Source of the DNA: Ceratothoa steindachneri
Taxonomy: Eukaryota > Arthropoda > Malacostraca > Isopoda > Cymothoidae
Reading direction: 5' to 3'
Assembly: GCA_963969495.1 (NCBI GenBank)
Contig: OZ018328.1
Coordinates: 434,001-498,000 of the forward strand
DNA: 64,000 bases
Shown: positions 19,980 through 32,600 of the stretch, piece after piece
Layout: each line of letters opens with the position of its first letter
How positions within the stretch are numbered: the first letter of the stretch is position 1
Program-made: the position numbers and the translations under genes
The notes under the pieces: model-generated
Told to the model about the DNA's origin: nothing
Database searches by the model: none
The model's input: the letters and a program-made list of their open reading frames with translations, nothing else

Positions 19980-22411
19980 CCTTGCTGATGCGACTCAGCT
20001 CCCCATCCGCCCCCAGCTTAGCCTCTGTTCCATCCTTTGTTAATCCCCAATCTCCCTCCCCTATACCAACTCTCCCTCATCTTGCCCTTGCCCTTCCATT
20101 GTCCCTTTACAATCACCTTTTCTCTACCCCTTTTGTTGACCCCTTCTCCTGCCCATGGACCTTCCCGATCATGACCTGATGCTCATTTAGATCACAGAAC
20201 CGGGTTTTCCCAAGGGGTGGCGGAGAAGGTGAATACTACCCCACCCAGTGATAGCAGCCGGGGTCAATTAAAGTTGCCCAGTAGTGCCATTGCCTTATTG
20301 GGGTCAGTGTTAGCCATCACAGGAAGGGTGGTAAAATGTTCTGAAAAACCCTTTACCCCCTTTAACATCATCAGAGCCTCTGATGAGCTGCACTAGATCA
20401 GAAAAGGAGGTCCTACCCCCTCACCCTGCTGCTTTCCCAGGGGCCTATCCACCCTCCTTCAATGGGTGTGGTTGACTTCCCCTCACCCCTTTCTTTGGAG
20501 GCATCCTTGGGCGACTCCATCTCTTCTACAGTGGCAATCCCTTCCTTGCTTTCACAAGGGATTCCCAAGATGGCAGCCCAAAATTGACTACTCCCAGTGG
20601 TAGCAGCCAAAATTGGCCAATCCCCTGAGAGAGGCAAGGGATAGTAGGGCCTCTCAGTCCCTGTTCTTTAATGTCCTGCAGTCATGCATCTCCAGTTTAC
20701 GTGGGGTCATTGTAGCTGCCCCCCTCCCTCTTCCCCGATGGATGTTAGTTTGCTGACTATAAACAAGACAAAAGGAACCTTGAATGGGATCCATGATGTC
20801 TAGGGGGGGGGGGTGCACACAGAGGCCCCCTGAGATATACATGGCCCCGAAGATGACTCAGTCACAATCAGAAGGATCTTCCATAGGGTTGAACCAGAGC
20901 ATGGTTCCAAGCACCAAACTTGAGTGCACCTTCTTGCAAGCTTCACCTTAGATGGTTTGGGCCCCTGATAACTCAAAATGATAGGAGTGATCTCCTTTCC
21001 CAGCTGAGTCCCTTTTGACAGCCAAGACCTTCTCCATTTGAAAGAAAGATCTTGCTGAGGCTCATCCATCTGGCTTAAAGGTTCCTTCTGGTGGGGGAGA
21101 GAAGTGGTGGGTTCATTCCCCACCCTCCTCTCCTAAAAAGAAAAGAAAAAGACTAACTCTGTGCGCTGAGTGGAGCCTCAATTATGATGGGACCCCTCAT
21201 TGAGAATTACTTAGTATTTTTGAGCTTTCTGTTTTCACACGTTTTCTGGTTATTTGCTCCTCTGATGGCAGAATGTTTGTCAAGGGCAACTAGCTAGCCT
21301 ACTGGTAGAGTTTTGAAGGTGACCAGTTACTCAGATGGGAGGGTCTGGTGAATGCGTTGGATCCCTCCGAGGCAACAATGATTAGTACCCTTAAGAATGG
21401 CACCTCACTCTACTATGAACTTCGTGAAAGGTGTGGTTTACACAAAAGAACTCCTGGACTACAAGCTGGCCGAACAAGAAGTGCTCAAGGTCGAATGTGT
21501 GTTAAGAAAACAGAGAAGGATCGCCATTTGATGGAACCCTTGCTTGTGTTGTCTCTCAGACTGTTCAGGACATTCCTATTGAATGTTCCAGTCTGGGTGA
21601 TCTTCGTGCATTTTACCTGTCCTAGTACTCAGATGAGCGGGGCCAGTACTGGCAAGGTGTCTGTGATAACTGGGCAACCAGACCAGTGTTTCACTCTTCC
21701 TCACACCGATCTGTGCAGCCCTCCCAGCTGCTTTGCAAAGAAGATGGAAGACAGCCAAAGGGAACTTGAAGTTGGGTGCCATCACTCTGAGACTGTTCCT
21801 ATGGAACCTTTCCCCCCCCAAATGCTGCAATGACTTCCGGGTACTTTCTGTAGTCTCTGAATTGACATCCTTATGGATGCACCGCAATTTGATGGAGCAC
21901 TCACCCGTACATTTATTGTAGTGACTGCATTGTCTCCCAGACAATTTGGCACAGTCTTATTGGATGTTCCAGGCTGGGTGAGCTTTGTGCTTTTGCCTGT
22001 CCCAGTACCGGGATAAGCCGGGTCTCTATTCATTGTCCCTTGTACTCGAGATAGATTCGTGCACACAGACTTGCTGATTATATTTTCTTTTGGAGGAGAC
22101 TGTCCTCCTCCTCCACTTTATTTGACTCTCCTTGTTGTAGGTCGCATGGGAGGCAAGCCTACCCCTGACACATGATCATGCTTCCTTCTTGTTGCTTTTT
22201 TGCTTGTTTTTAATTTTATTTGTTTGTTTTTTGTTTTTTTTTAAACTTTTTTGGCATTTGTTCCTGAATTGATTATCCTTGTGATTTACATGTTTTTACT
22301 TATTTTTTAATTTAGCTTAGTAGTAAGAGCTCTAAGCGTGATTACAGTGACTTTTGCCCTAGTAGTCAGTCACCAGATGGGCTCTTAATATTTGAAAAAA
22401 AATAATAATGA
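19980..22411 (+). mobile_element. LINE-C copy 1: 5' UTR, ORF1 scrap, ORF2 end, internally deleted
   Basis: It follows the 36-39 kb copies: CCCAGCTTAGCCTCT near 20010, TAGGGTCTTCCATGG-like at about 20880, the motif GTTCATTCCCCACCCTCCTC at about 21112, and CCCCTCATTGAGAATTAC near 21190. A short ORF1 piece (PSEATMISTLKNGTSL, about 21360) is joined directly to the far end of ORF2 (DRHLMEPLLVLSLRLFRTFL with NVPVW). It ends with the 3' UTR block GACTTTTGCCCTAGTAGTCA and a short A-rich tail near 22400. RT is wholly missing. Confidence 0.65.
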
Positions 22412-22424
22412 AGTAAAAATAAAT

Positions 22425-23020
22425 CCTCCAATTGCCATTGTGCCCCAGGGTTGTTGTACCCTTTGCAGACTTGGGCATCACTGCCCACGAACCACTCCAT
22501 TTTCCTGCCCTGATCTCTCGCTGTCCTCTGAAAGTACAGCAGGATTTTGAATGGTTGATGACCTCCATGGTAGGGACCACTAATCATCATTTTCTGGCAA
22601 TAACCCCTTGAAAGATCCCTGTGGTGCTTGGCACAGCTACGGTGGTGGTTCTCATTTCAGGAAATGATGGATTTCTCAGTACCTTACTGCCAGGACCACT
22701 CGAGACTGGTTGGCACATTCTTATTGAATGTCCCAGTCTGCATGATCTTCGTGCATATTACCTTTCCTGGTACTAGGATGAGAGGAGGTGTCACTACCAT
22801 TTGTCCTTTGTAATCAGGATGGATTCATGCACATGGACTTGTGGACTATTTCACTTCTTGGAGGAGGCTGGCCTCTATTTTATTTAACTCTATTTGGTGT
22901 TTGCTGCTACTTTACTAAGGAGGGGAGGAGGCAACTCATTTCAATGCTAGAGCATGCATGCTTGTGCTTGTTGTTTGATTTTAATGCAACCTGGTATTAG
23001 GCTAGAAATCTAATTATGCC
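22425..23020 (+). mobile_element. LINE-C copy 2: endonuclease scrap joined to ORF2 end
   Basis: GHHCPRTTPFSCPDLSLS-like codons near 22470 match the endonuclease segment GHHCPRTAIFLSP of the 45.1 kb copy. They pass abruptly into the ORF2 terminus (GWHILIECPSLHDLRAYYLS, about 22700) and the 3' UTR (GAGGAGGCTGGCCTCTATTT). Another internally deleted copy of the same family, without RT. Confidence 0.55.
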
Positions 23021-23224
23021 AACATCATAAAATGAGGGTCAAGCAGGAGGAGGATATGCACTTTACACCTGGTATGATATCTTTATTCTTCAACTCACTA
23101 TAAATAACTAATTTCAGTCAGTGGCAATGCGCCTTTCTCTCAATAGGAGGTATACTGTTAATTCTGTATCTATTACTCTGCAGCTTATTTCAAATAGTGG
23201 GCCCCCGGGGGGAGGGGGGCTCTG

Positions 23225-26200
23225 AGGTGATCTGAAATGGTGGTCTTTACTAACCCGATCAATCGCCTGGAGATAGGTTTGCTAAATGTGGATGAGTTTA
23301 CCCATCATTGCCTGAGAAGCGCTTCTTTCTCTTTCCTGGATCTGTCCTTGAGCTGTCCAGATGCCTAGTCTGATTTTTATTCTTAGGATCATTTTCTCGG
23401 CTACTGCCACCTGAGAAACTGTCTCACTGGTCTTAGAGCAACAGTGCTGTCTGTATTTCAAAAATTGCCTCATTTCTATTGCCCACTTGAGGCGTTTAGG
23501 ACTGTTGATGAGTTCCCTAGTAACCTCATTGCCATAGACTGAACTAATATTCCTATAATTTCTGCCTGTATTGTATGCTGTCTGCTTCATTGATAATCAG
23601 CTGGATGTGAGACAACCTCAGGCAAAAGCAATACACCTAAATGTTGGCAAAACAATTTTATCATCTGTGAATTTTGTGAGCTTCGGCTATGTTCTGGTAT
23701 GTCTTAAAGAGCACACCCTCTGCACTTCATTTGTGGGCATGATCGCCTTCATTTAATAAAATGACCTCACTTGCCGAGGTACAGAAGAGTCTAAAGGATT
23801 CATGGCAAGTTCTCTCAAGACCCTTCTACAAGAGAATGTGTCCACAATCTCAGACTGTGCATCCCTGTCAGAATCTTTTGTGGACACTTCCTCCACATGC
23901 TCTAACTGAATGGTGCTTCTCCACCAGGATATAATGCAGCTCTGGATGTCACTCAGGGCCATTGACTGGAATTCAATTTCTTGCTTCATGCACAAACACC
24001 ATTCCTGCTCTAGATGAAGTGCCATATGCCATGATTCCACACCTAGATGAGTTTGAGTGAGGCATGACCTTTTTGCTAGATTATTTTAATAGGATCTGAC
24101 AGGGTGGGGGGTATCCTCCCAGACCTCTGGTGAATAGCTACTTTGCTCACTTTTCACAACCTGGGGAGAGATCCACTACCCCTGCTTGCTTCCAGCTAAT
24201 TTCTCCAATCTCCTGGATATGCAATTTGATGGAGAAATTAGTAAATGTTAGATTAGCCTTTTTCTTGGACAGTGGAGGCTATTTGTCTTCTGCACAGTGT
24301 GGCTTCCACACTTTGGAGTCTCTGCCCCAGCTGGAAAATATTATCTAGAAGCCTTGATTGATACCATCATGCCACTGTGTTTTTCACTCTGAAGGCATAT
24401 GACACTGCATAGTGATACAGTTTCATGGAAACCATTCCCACCTTGGGAGAGAGAGGATGCCTCCCAACCAATTTGCATACATGAATTTCTAAAAAGATTA
24501 TCGATTCTACCTAGAGATGGTGGGATTCCTCTTTTGCCCAATAGGACAGGAAGAAGACATCCCACAGAACATATCTTCAATCTCTCACTCTGCCATTACC
24601 ATCAACGGTATCATCTCAGTGGTGCTGGAAGATGTTCTCTTTATGCTCTATATGGATGACCTATTGATTTGTTTTGGTGTTGCCTAGAAACAACTTCCGA
24701 GTAATGACTCCAATAGGCATTGAACTGCATCTCTTACTATCACCAAACACCCAGGTTTATTTTCCCTGTCCTTGTAGCGCACTTTCCTTGGTTTTGTGTT
24801 TTACCATTGCTTAGTCGGTAGGCCCATATTTGCAGACTATGTCTCTTGTACCCATGGTATGGACATTCTTTGTCCAAGGACATTCAAGTACCTGTAGCTC
24901 CAATCGAGTTACCACCCTGCTCTTTCATTCATTTGATTGAAGCTTGTTCAAGGATGCTAGTTTATTGCATCCATAGTTGAGCAAGAATTGGTGGAAGATG
25001 GATGCCCTGTCACCTGCCTCTTGCCCAATGCATTATGTTTTGTATGCATGAGCTTGGCATGTCGCTCAGTCGACAACAGTTCTCATTGCATCTGATCTTG
25101 ATGGCTACTATGCTAATGAGACTAGTTATAACCTAAGCCTTTCGGTTGTAGGGATATGAAACTCCTTCAAGAACTTGGTGTAGTTTTTAGGGCCAGTTGT
25201 GTTTGTTTCTGGCCCGGATGCAACCCTGGAGGTTATCGACTTTGATGATTTGTCACCATGCCTGTTTCCACAGCAACTAGAGTACTGTATGCAGCCTTTT
25301 TGGACCACACTTTGTGTCATGCTTGATCTGTCGCCGGTCTACACAGATGGTTCAAAGTCTGACAAGAGAGTTAGCATCCATGCTGTTTCCCCTTGGGGTT
25401 TGAAGTCAGCAGGGCTCTACCATGCTCTGCATTTGTCTTCATGGCTAATCTGGTTGCAATACCAGCTCAGTATTATGCCCAGTTTAGAGACTCACAAAGT
25501 GCCATGAGTGCTCTTGTTGTGGCGAGATACAATGTACCTCCCATAACTTTTTCACTAAGGTTCAGCACTCAAACTGTTGGGTAAGCAAAAGTCCACTTCT
25601 GGCAGCAAAGGAGACAGATATGCGACTTTCTACCTTAGCTAATTTATTTCCCCAAAGAATTTACAATTATGTACAATGATATTTACAAATAAATAAATAA
25701 ATTATGATATAAATATACAAAATTGAGACAGCACTGTCCAACTTATGGCAATCAAGACAAAAAAATATTGGAGATCTAACAGCCTTGTCATCTTTACAAT
25801 AACTCCAAGTTACAGACTCTCAGTACAAAAATTATCTGCCCCTCTTCAATCCATGGGAAGGGAGTGGGAAAGGGGATAAAAAATAGGAGGGTGAGACGTC
25901 TTTTGGACAAACTGCCAACTTGCTCTGGCTTTCACTCAAGTGTAAGTGTATCAGGGCATCCCCATTACAAAACTAGCTGAGCTGGAGGAGTTAAATTGAC
26001 CTAATGGTCAGCAGCAGTGATACTCCAAGTTACGATGGAGGGAGGCCAACCCAATTAACCCTTTGGAAAAACTGCTGCCAAGGACAGAGTCAGGATACCA
26101 AAGGCTGGGCTAGTGATGGCCACCCTAAATGAGCTAGTGGCAAAATAAATTTAGAAATTTAGATTTTTGAGCCTTGACCAAAGATTTTAGCAGCCAAAGG

Positions 26201-27206
26201 GGGAGGGGGATTTTATGCAAGAATTTTATAGGCAAAATATATATCCTGCAACAAGAGAGAAATTTTATACAACATATAAAAATGATAAAAAAAGGAATCT
26301 ACACTACCAATTTCTATTTACAGCTTAGTCTATCCCAACCCCTACTCCTAGCCACACTCTTCTAGCATAAACAAAGAAAAGTAGGGTAAAGGACAGATTA
26401 AGGCAAAGTGGTGAAAAATCCATAGTGGACAAAATGGGGAGAATGGCTTCCAAATATACTCTCCATTCACTCATCAGCCATCCACCACTTTGTGCTATTT
26501 GAATCTCTGTACACTATACTTTGCATTATCTATGGCACTACAGTCACTGTGAACCAGGCAGATTCTGGTTCTTGGACAGATTGGGATTGCAGGAAATGAG
26601 GGCTCCAAACAGTCTGTGAGGATTCAATTACCAACCAGCATTTCTCTATAGTGACTATAGGGCAGAAATCAGGTAAGCCCTCTGGGCTGCCTGGCAAAGA
26701 AGATGGGGTATGGCTGAAAAGTGCCTAAAATTGAGTGCCAGTATAAGTAATGGTTCCTGCAGACATGCCCCAAATGCTGTATCAGCTTCATGTCACATTT
26801 TTTTTCTTCAATCTGGGCACATTTGTGTGATGCACAAATGCGCACCTCCTAGGCACCTTACTGCGATGGCCGCATTGTCCTCCATAGTATTTGGCACAAT
26901 CTTGTTGAATGATCCAATCTGGATCATCTTCCCATATGTTACATATCTGAGTACTAGGGTGAGCATTGTCACAACCACTGAGTTTTTCATAGAGACTTGT
27001 GGTATTTTTGTATGTCTCTTCTGGTGTTGGTCACAACCCCGCCTTGGAGCAAAGCAGACCTCCCCCAATGCTGTAGCCCGCTTCATTTTCTTCTTGCTGT
27101 TGTTTTATTTTTTGTACCTTTATATAAACTAGTAATAGTCTAACAAATAATACAGTGCCTTATGACATTTGTGGCAGTAGCTAGATTGGTACTAAAAAAA
27201 CTTGCA
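23225..27206 (+). pseudogene. LINE-C copy 3: endonuclease to 3' UTR, interrupted
   Basis: Segments in order: endonuclease end (NRLEIGLLNV, about 23260); linker; RT start (LISPISWICNLMEKLVNVRL, 24190); the catalytic region LYALYMDDLLICFG (about 24635-24675), where YMDD replaces YADD; RNase H (SPVYTDGSKSDKRVS, 25330, and FRDSQSAMSALVV, 25480); then a foreign insert (25515-26490); the rest of RNase H (VPGHVRIAGNE-like, about 26570); and the C-terminal HILVECP-like region (about 26900). An A-rich tail lies near 27200. All frames are broken. RNase H within ORF2 places the family among I/jockey-type LINEs. Confidence 0.7.
25515..26490. mobile_element. Unidentified insert inside LINE-C RNase H
   Basis: LINE-C codons stop at ...QSAMSAL (25513) and equivalent sequence resumes at about 26492. 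Between them lie about 975 bp of AT-rich, non-coding DNA starting TGTTGTGGCGAGATAC. GTGCT occurs just before (25508-25512) and at the resumption point (26492-26496), a possible target duplication. It could be a solo LTR or a non-autonomous element; no coding motif seen. Confidence 0.45.
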
Positions 27207-28189
27207 TATAAAACCAATGAATCTATCATCCCATTCTGGCAGAAGCTCAGAATGAAACAATGCACTGAAGCTCTTCATAAAAATGCTTGAGAATCATTGT
27301 GTTCTAGTGAAAAGTAAAGGATGAGCAAGTAATCCTGGAGGATAAAGAGGAGCATTTCTGTTGGAAGTAGCCTGTTGTGTATAGGAACTCCAGATGCTAT
27401 CCAGGAAATACGGAATAACAGACATAAGCACTGAGAAGAAAGACAAGGATATCAGGTTCTATGAATATCAAAGGACTGAGAGGAAACATCTGGTGAGGAC
27501 AATATTTTTGAGACAAGATCCCTGTAAGATAGCAGAGAAAAATCAGACCACCATAAACAAGAACAATGTAAAACCAATTACTATTTTCCAGCTGGAGCAG
27601 AACCAGTGGTCATTGTTCATGTAGATAACATTACCTAAGGTGACCTAACTGGCATGTCCAAGTTTAGTGAAAATTCCCAACTGTAAGCCTCCTCATCCAG
27701 GATGGAGTGTTGCTCAAACGTCTTAGGGGCAGTGAACATGAAAGTACTTTAGAGACTTTAGCTGTGCTAGTGTTTAGTCCACCTTCATACACTGAAAGAA
27801 AGTTATTAAAATTATCTGTCATTGACATTGGGATCTTACAGATAATGTTACTGCCCTTGTTATTGTGGTAACATGGTCGCCACTCCCACACCAAGTATCC
27901 CCACCACCCCAACAAGGTCCGACCTTGGTTCAAGGAGAGGGTATTGAGGGGAGAGTCTAATTTTAACTATTAAAACAGTAATGGAAAATAAATCAAAAAC
28001 CTTAATCAATCACAGCTACCAAAAAATACTAATATAACTTTATAACCTGCCATTTTCTAGCCTCGGTGCTACTCCACCAGCATTCAATAAATGTTGTGAT
28101 ATGACTGAGTGATTTGCACTCTGTTATAGCTTTGTGTGGACACTGGCCCTTGTACAATGTTCTCAACACATATGCATGAAGCATCTCAT
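27207..28189. other. No gene; contains a repeat shared with 33.84 kb
   Basis: No protein motif recognised. At about 27855-27960 the sequence (ATTGTGG..., CAAGGTCCGACCTTGG, AAGGAGAGGGTATTGA) parallels 33838-33940. The two therefore share a dispersed repeat, possibly the end of an LTR. Confidence 0.45.
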
Positions 28190-30446
28190 TTATTGATTTA
28201 TTCAAGATGACTTGGACAGAAGGGTATCCTCCTAGACTCCTTTCAAATGCCTACCCTCCTCGCTTTTGCAAACTGAAGACACATCACTCTACCACAGCCA
28301 GTTTCTGCCAAATTTTTCTAGCCTCCTGCTTCTGCAAGTTGAGGTATAAATTGCTATTAGATTAGCTTACTTCATGGACAGTGGAGCCCAGTCTTCTACA
28401 CAGTTGTGCTTCTGCAAGTTCCACTCGATTTTGCGTGCTCTTCTCCTAGTAGGTAAATGCTAACTGAGAGATCTTCATCCCCATACATAACACTATGCCA
28501 CTGTTATATTATCTGTGGAAGACCTCTAGCAGGTATCATGGAGACTCCTGACATAATGGGGGCAAGTGGATGCATCTCAATTTTCATATCTGAATATCTA
28601 TGAGATCATTGATCAAGTGTACAGGGAAGGCTTCTACAGCCTAATAGGGCAGGAAGAGGGCATCTCATAGGGAAGTGTCCTGTGTTACACTCTGCCCTGA
28701 GTATCAACAGTATCACCTTAGTGATGCCCAAAGATGTTCTGGCTATTCTTTAAGTAGATGACTTTTCAATTTCTTTTGGTGCTGCCCAGAGGCCAAATCA
28801 CAAGCATCAACTCCAACAAGCATTGAAATCAATCTCTCCCCATGCAGAAGTGCATAGATTTTCTTTGTCCCAGCCTCAGGTAATGCACTTCTGCTACAAT
28901 CTATAGCTCCATCTTGACCCTCACTTCTTCCTAAACAAGGTTTTTGTGGAAGTGTTGGATTCCCACCTTTCCTTGATCTTGTTTTCAGCCACTGCCTCAC
29001 TTTTGAGGGCTATATTGACAGCTTTAGGGCCTCATGTACCTGGGCCATTCATATTCTTCATTCTGTGACATCACTGGAGTGCTCTTAGGGCTAATGCTAT
29101 GTTTTATCATTCCTTTGTTCACATGAATTGTGAAAGGTAAATGCAATCCACCGCACCACATTCCATCTGCATGTCCCCTTTGGACAGCTTGCTTGTCAAT
29201 GTCAGGAAGATGCCACTAGCGCTGCACTGTGCATTATGAGGTTGTATTCACAGGCCTGACATCTTCCTCAGCCGCTAACAGCTCTCATCCCATCTGTGAC
29301 TGATCTCGCCAGATGAGCTCATAAAATTTGTAAAAAAATAAATCTCTGACTGATCTTGATATTGTCTATAGCCTTAAGACACATTAGTCATACTCTCTGC
29401 CCTTTTGGATTTAGGGCTAGGAATCTCCAAAGGCTTATAGTTTACCACTCAGGCCTGTGGTGCCGCTGGTTCTGCCTGCCCAGGACATCACCTTGGATGG
29501 TACCACCTTTTACTCTTGCCAAACCATCTCCACAAGCTTATTTGAAGACTGGGACTATTGCATTAGACCTTTTTGGAGCACACTTCATTTCATGCTGGAG
29601 CCAGGCCAGTATACACGGATGGCTATAAGTCCCAAAATGAGGATAGATCCATGCCCTATCTCTGCTGTTTGAAGTAAGCAGGGTTCTACTAGATGCTGTG
29701 TCTATCTTCACAGCTGAGCTGGTTGCTGCAATACACACCTGGTACAAGGGAAACACATTGTGCTAGGTTCAGGGACCAGATTGTGATATATAATGACCTG
29801 CAAAATTCCTTGGGTACTCTTCAAACACCCTAGTTTGAGGTATCTATGATGCACTGATCTGGGCAGAGGTTGGGATTATCTTTCACTCGGTTCCTGGACA
29901 AGTGGAGATTGCAGGGAATAATAAGGACTGCATGGCTATACCAGCATTTTTATCTTCCTCGCATTGCCTACATGGTTGGGATCAGGTCAGCCCTCTGTAC
30001 TGCTTGTAAAGAATATGAGAGATGGCCATTGGGAATGTAAAGTTGCATGCCATCTTGCCATGACTGTTCCCATTGACCTCCTATTGCCTCAGCAGCTTCA
30101 AGTTGATGTCTGTTATCTTCTTATTGGACATATTCGTGGTAAGCACTGCCATTTGATGGAGCCTTTCCCTGTGCCTTACTGAAATGACTATTTTAACATA
30201 TTCTTGTTTAGTCCAAGTCTAGGAGATAATCACATATGCTACTAGTACCAGGCAAAGTAGCATAGTTTGAGTGCCTACTCTGGGGCTGAGGTGACACTAC
30301 TTTTAGAATCAATTTGTTACTCAAATCAAGGTAACTTGGAAGACACTAGAGAGATGTACTGCTCTGACATGAATTCTAAAAGGGATATTCTGGTGACCTA
30401 TACCTTAGGTAGGTGTCGCCAGATGGGCACCTTTGAAAAAAAAAAC
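28190..30446 (+). pseudogene. LINE-C copy 4: RT to poly(A), strongly decayed
   Basis: Fragments match the LINE-C order: RT (YHGDS, GQEEG near 28530-28670), RNase H (VYTDGYKSQNEDRS, about 29605-29660), the C-terminal block, then the 3' UTR TAGGTAGGTGTCGCCAGATG and an A tract at 30437-30446. The 3' end matches copies ending near 22.4, 41.37 and 48.65 kb, which defines the family's 3' terminus. Almost every frame is broken, so it is one of the older copies. Confidence 0.62.
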
Positions 30447-30511
30447 TGACCTAATGAGAAGTGTGATATTTTATATGATTGTTTGTGCTTGTCTTTAAAT
30501 GGCTTAGGGGA

Positions 30512-31983
30512 TGTAGTAGCGGGCTGAAAATCTAGACTCTAACCCCAATCGATCCAACCCATTTCCTACACTAATTCGGATGTGTGAAATTGAGGGAGAA
30601 ATGAAACAGATTGTATGTACAGTCCTTTACTTACAAAAAAAAGGGGTAAATATTTACAAGAGATCTTATTACTTATGCACACAAAAATATAGATAGCTAA
30701 TTTTCCTATATACCCTCAAAAAAATAAATAAATCCTACTTATGAATACTAGTAAAAGGATTTATACAAAAAATGCTAAATTAGATTATACAAAAGGAAGA
30801 GTGTAAGCAATAAGAGTGCTGAAGTCATTCTAAAACTGTATCTGGCGCTAGTTAGGCCTCATCTAGACTATGCAGTACAATTTTGGTCACCATATTATAG
30901 GAAGGATATTGATTTGCTTGAGTCTGTGCAGAGAAGGATGACAAAGATGATTGGAGGACTAAGGAACTTACCTTATGGTGAAAGGCTCAGAAAACTAAAT
31001 CTACATATATTGGAAAGGAGAAGAGTCAGAGGGGAATTGATTGAAGTCTTCAAATGGGTAAAAGGATATAATAAAGGTTCTTATACTTAGTGAACATGAC
31101 CTGACACGTAGCAATGGGTTTGAGCTTGATAAGTATAGGTTTAGGAAGGAGATTGGGAGGAATTGGTTTACAAATCGTGTGGTAGATGAATGGAATAGGC
31201 TCACTAGACATGTGATAGAAGCCTCCTCTCTGGGTAGTTTTAAGAATAGATTAGATAAATATATGGATGAAGCTGCTAGATGGGACTGACTTTTTTTATG
31301 TACATATGTAGATTAGATCTGACAAACTCCTGTAAAGGGTGACAATGTTGATGACTTTTCTCTGGTAAGAAATCTTTTGTGTGTTGACTGGAACAGGAGC
31401 TGCCAAGTGTAGGCCATGAATGGTCTTTTGCAGTCTCCTTCTTTTCTTATGTTCTTATGTTCTTAAAGTCAAAGAACCCCAAAATATCTGCCGGGGCAAT
31501 AACAACAAACGATAAATGAAAAAAAAAAGGCCTCATGTCATACCACAAAATCTTTGTATAAAAAAACATACTAGCGCCTCCAAGCTCGGTATTAGATAAG
31601 CAGCCTTGTCATGCTTTTGTGGCTATTAAAAGCCCTCCTTCATTAAATGCAAAACTATTTTAAACTTCGCAAAGTCAGACTCTCTTTACAAGAGGAACAC
31701 AGCCTTAAAACTTTGTCAAATACTAGAGTAGCCTTTGTAAGTTAACAAGTGGTAAATAGTTTGCTTCTAATACTTAGGTAATACACAATTAGGTCAATCT
31801 TTCCAGAATATGGAGCCTGGAAAGAAAAAAAACAACATTTTATAATACAACATGAAATCAAATACCTAAAAAAAACACCACATTTACGTTCATACACACA
31901 TTCTTACAGAGGAAGGGAAAGGGTATTGGGAAAGAGGTGGTAGAATGCCCCTTCACATACACACTCACATTCGCTCCACCACA
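30512..31983 (-). mobile_element. Gypsy family A LTR (minus strand), split by a CR1 insertion
   Basis: The left edge reads TGTAGTAGCGGGCTGAAAAT, followed by TCGATCCAACCC and TTTACTTACAAAAAAAAGGG, the reverse of the LTR 3' end at 7317. The right edge reads ACATTCGCTCCACCACA (ends 31983), the reverse of the LTR start. Between about 30796 and 31467 it is interrupted by CR1 3' sequence. No matching target duplication was found. Confidence 0.75.
30796..31467 (+). pseudogene. CR1-like LINE 3' end inserted in the gypsy LTR
   Basis: Frames read NKSAEVILKLYLALVRPHLD, YAVQFWSPYYRKDIDLLESV, QRRMTKMIGGLRNLPYGERL, EHDLTRSNGFELDKYRF and NWFTNRVVDEWNRLTRHVIE. This is the C-terminal part of a CR1-like ORF2, related to LINE-A but a different subfamily. 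The 3' UTR ends in TTCTTATGTTCTTATGTTCT (31441 on), a microsatellite-like tail characteristic of CR1-type insertions. Strongly 5'-truncated. Confidence 0.8.
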
Positions 31984-32128
31984 GCGTATCCCTGATGTCA
32001 AGAGACCTTTAAACTTTTACCTTTTTTATCCATCCTGCTTGAATATCAATACAATTCCTGTATGATGAGCTTTTTGAAATTTATAAGATATATCATAAGG
32101 CGTGAAAGTATCTTTTTAACTTTTACAG

Positions 32129-32206
32129 GATACATTTGGAGAGATTAAAGGAATAAATCACAAATTCTCCGAAGATTGACTTGGTGGCAATTTTTATCTT
32201 AAAAAG
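32129..32206 (+). other. Candidate 5' untranslated exon of the zinc-finger gene
   Basis: It is bounded by CTTTTTAACTTTTACAG at the left (pyrimidine-rich, AG) and by AAAAAG|GTGAGA at the right, both good splice-site matches. It contains stops in frame, so it would be untranslated. It lies 235 bp upstream of the coding exon at 32442. Existence is a prediction from splice signals only. Confidence 0.35.
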
Positions 32207-32441
32207 GTGAGAGAAGATACAACACTAAATTTGCTTATAGTTATTCATTGTTTCCATTTGTTTTATTTGTAACCATTATCAGCATAAATCTAATTATTAT
32301 AATTGAATCATTTTAAATGAGATAATTAAATTATTTATTAGGATGATTGTGTAGATAGCCCAGCCAGAAAGATCAAAGATGAGTTTTTTGATAGAAAACC
32401 TGGTGGTATTTAAATAGAAATGACTTTGTCTTTAACTTTAG

Positions 32442-32600
32442 GAGCGATTTTATGAGATTGTAATGAAAGAGGAGATTAAAGAAGAACCCCTGGAAGATGA
32501 AATTCTTTCCCTTGATGGAGAGAAACACGATTTGGAAGAGGAAAACTCAAGCCCCAAATCCTCTACTGAGACGGCCCTACAAAACTCCCTTCAAGAAAAG
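32442..32600 (+). CDS. Candidate 5' coding exon of C2H2 zinc-finger gene
   Basis: Acceptor CTTTGTCTTTAACTTTAG precedes it and donor AAAAG|GTAATT follows. ATG at 32463 opens an acidic leader containing MKEEIKEEPLEDEILSL, DGEKHDLEEENSS and ETALQNSLQEK. The IKEEPLE motif is typical of the exon ahead of the finger array in many arthropod C2H2 genes and resembles a SUMOylation-type site. The donor falls on a codon boundary (46 codons from ATG), which matches the phase of both acceptors before the finger exon at 42547/42613. Joining across about 10 kb of intron is inferred. Confidence 0.55.

Noticed and set aside
21000..30450. A host gene split into exons
   Set aside because: The short open segments match successive parts of the LINE-C ORF2 in order; they are decayed element sequence, not exons.
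32342..32405. Further small exon with AGKIKDEFFDR-like codons before 32442
   Set aside because: It has an acceptor and weak donors, but no donor keeps the frame open into the phase-0 exon at 32442; kept only as a doubtful alternative.
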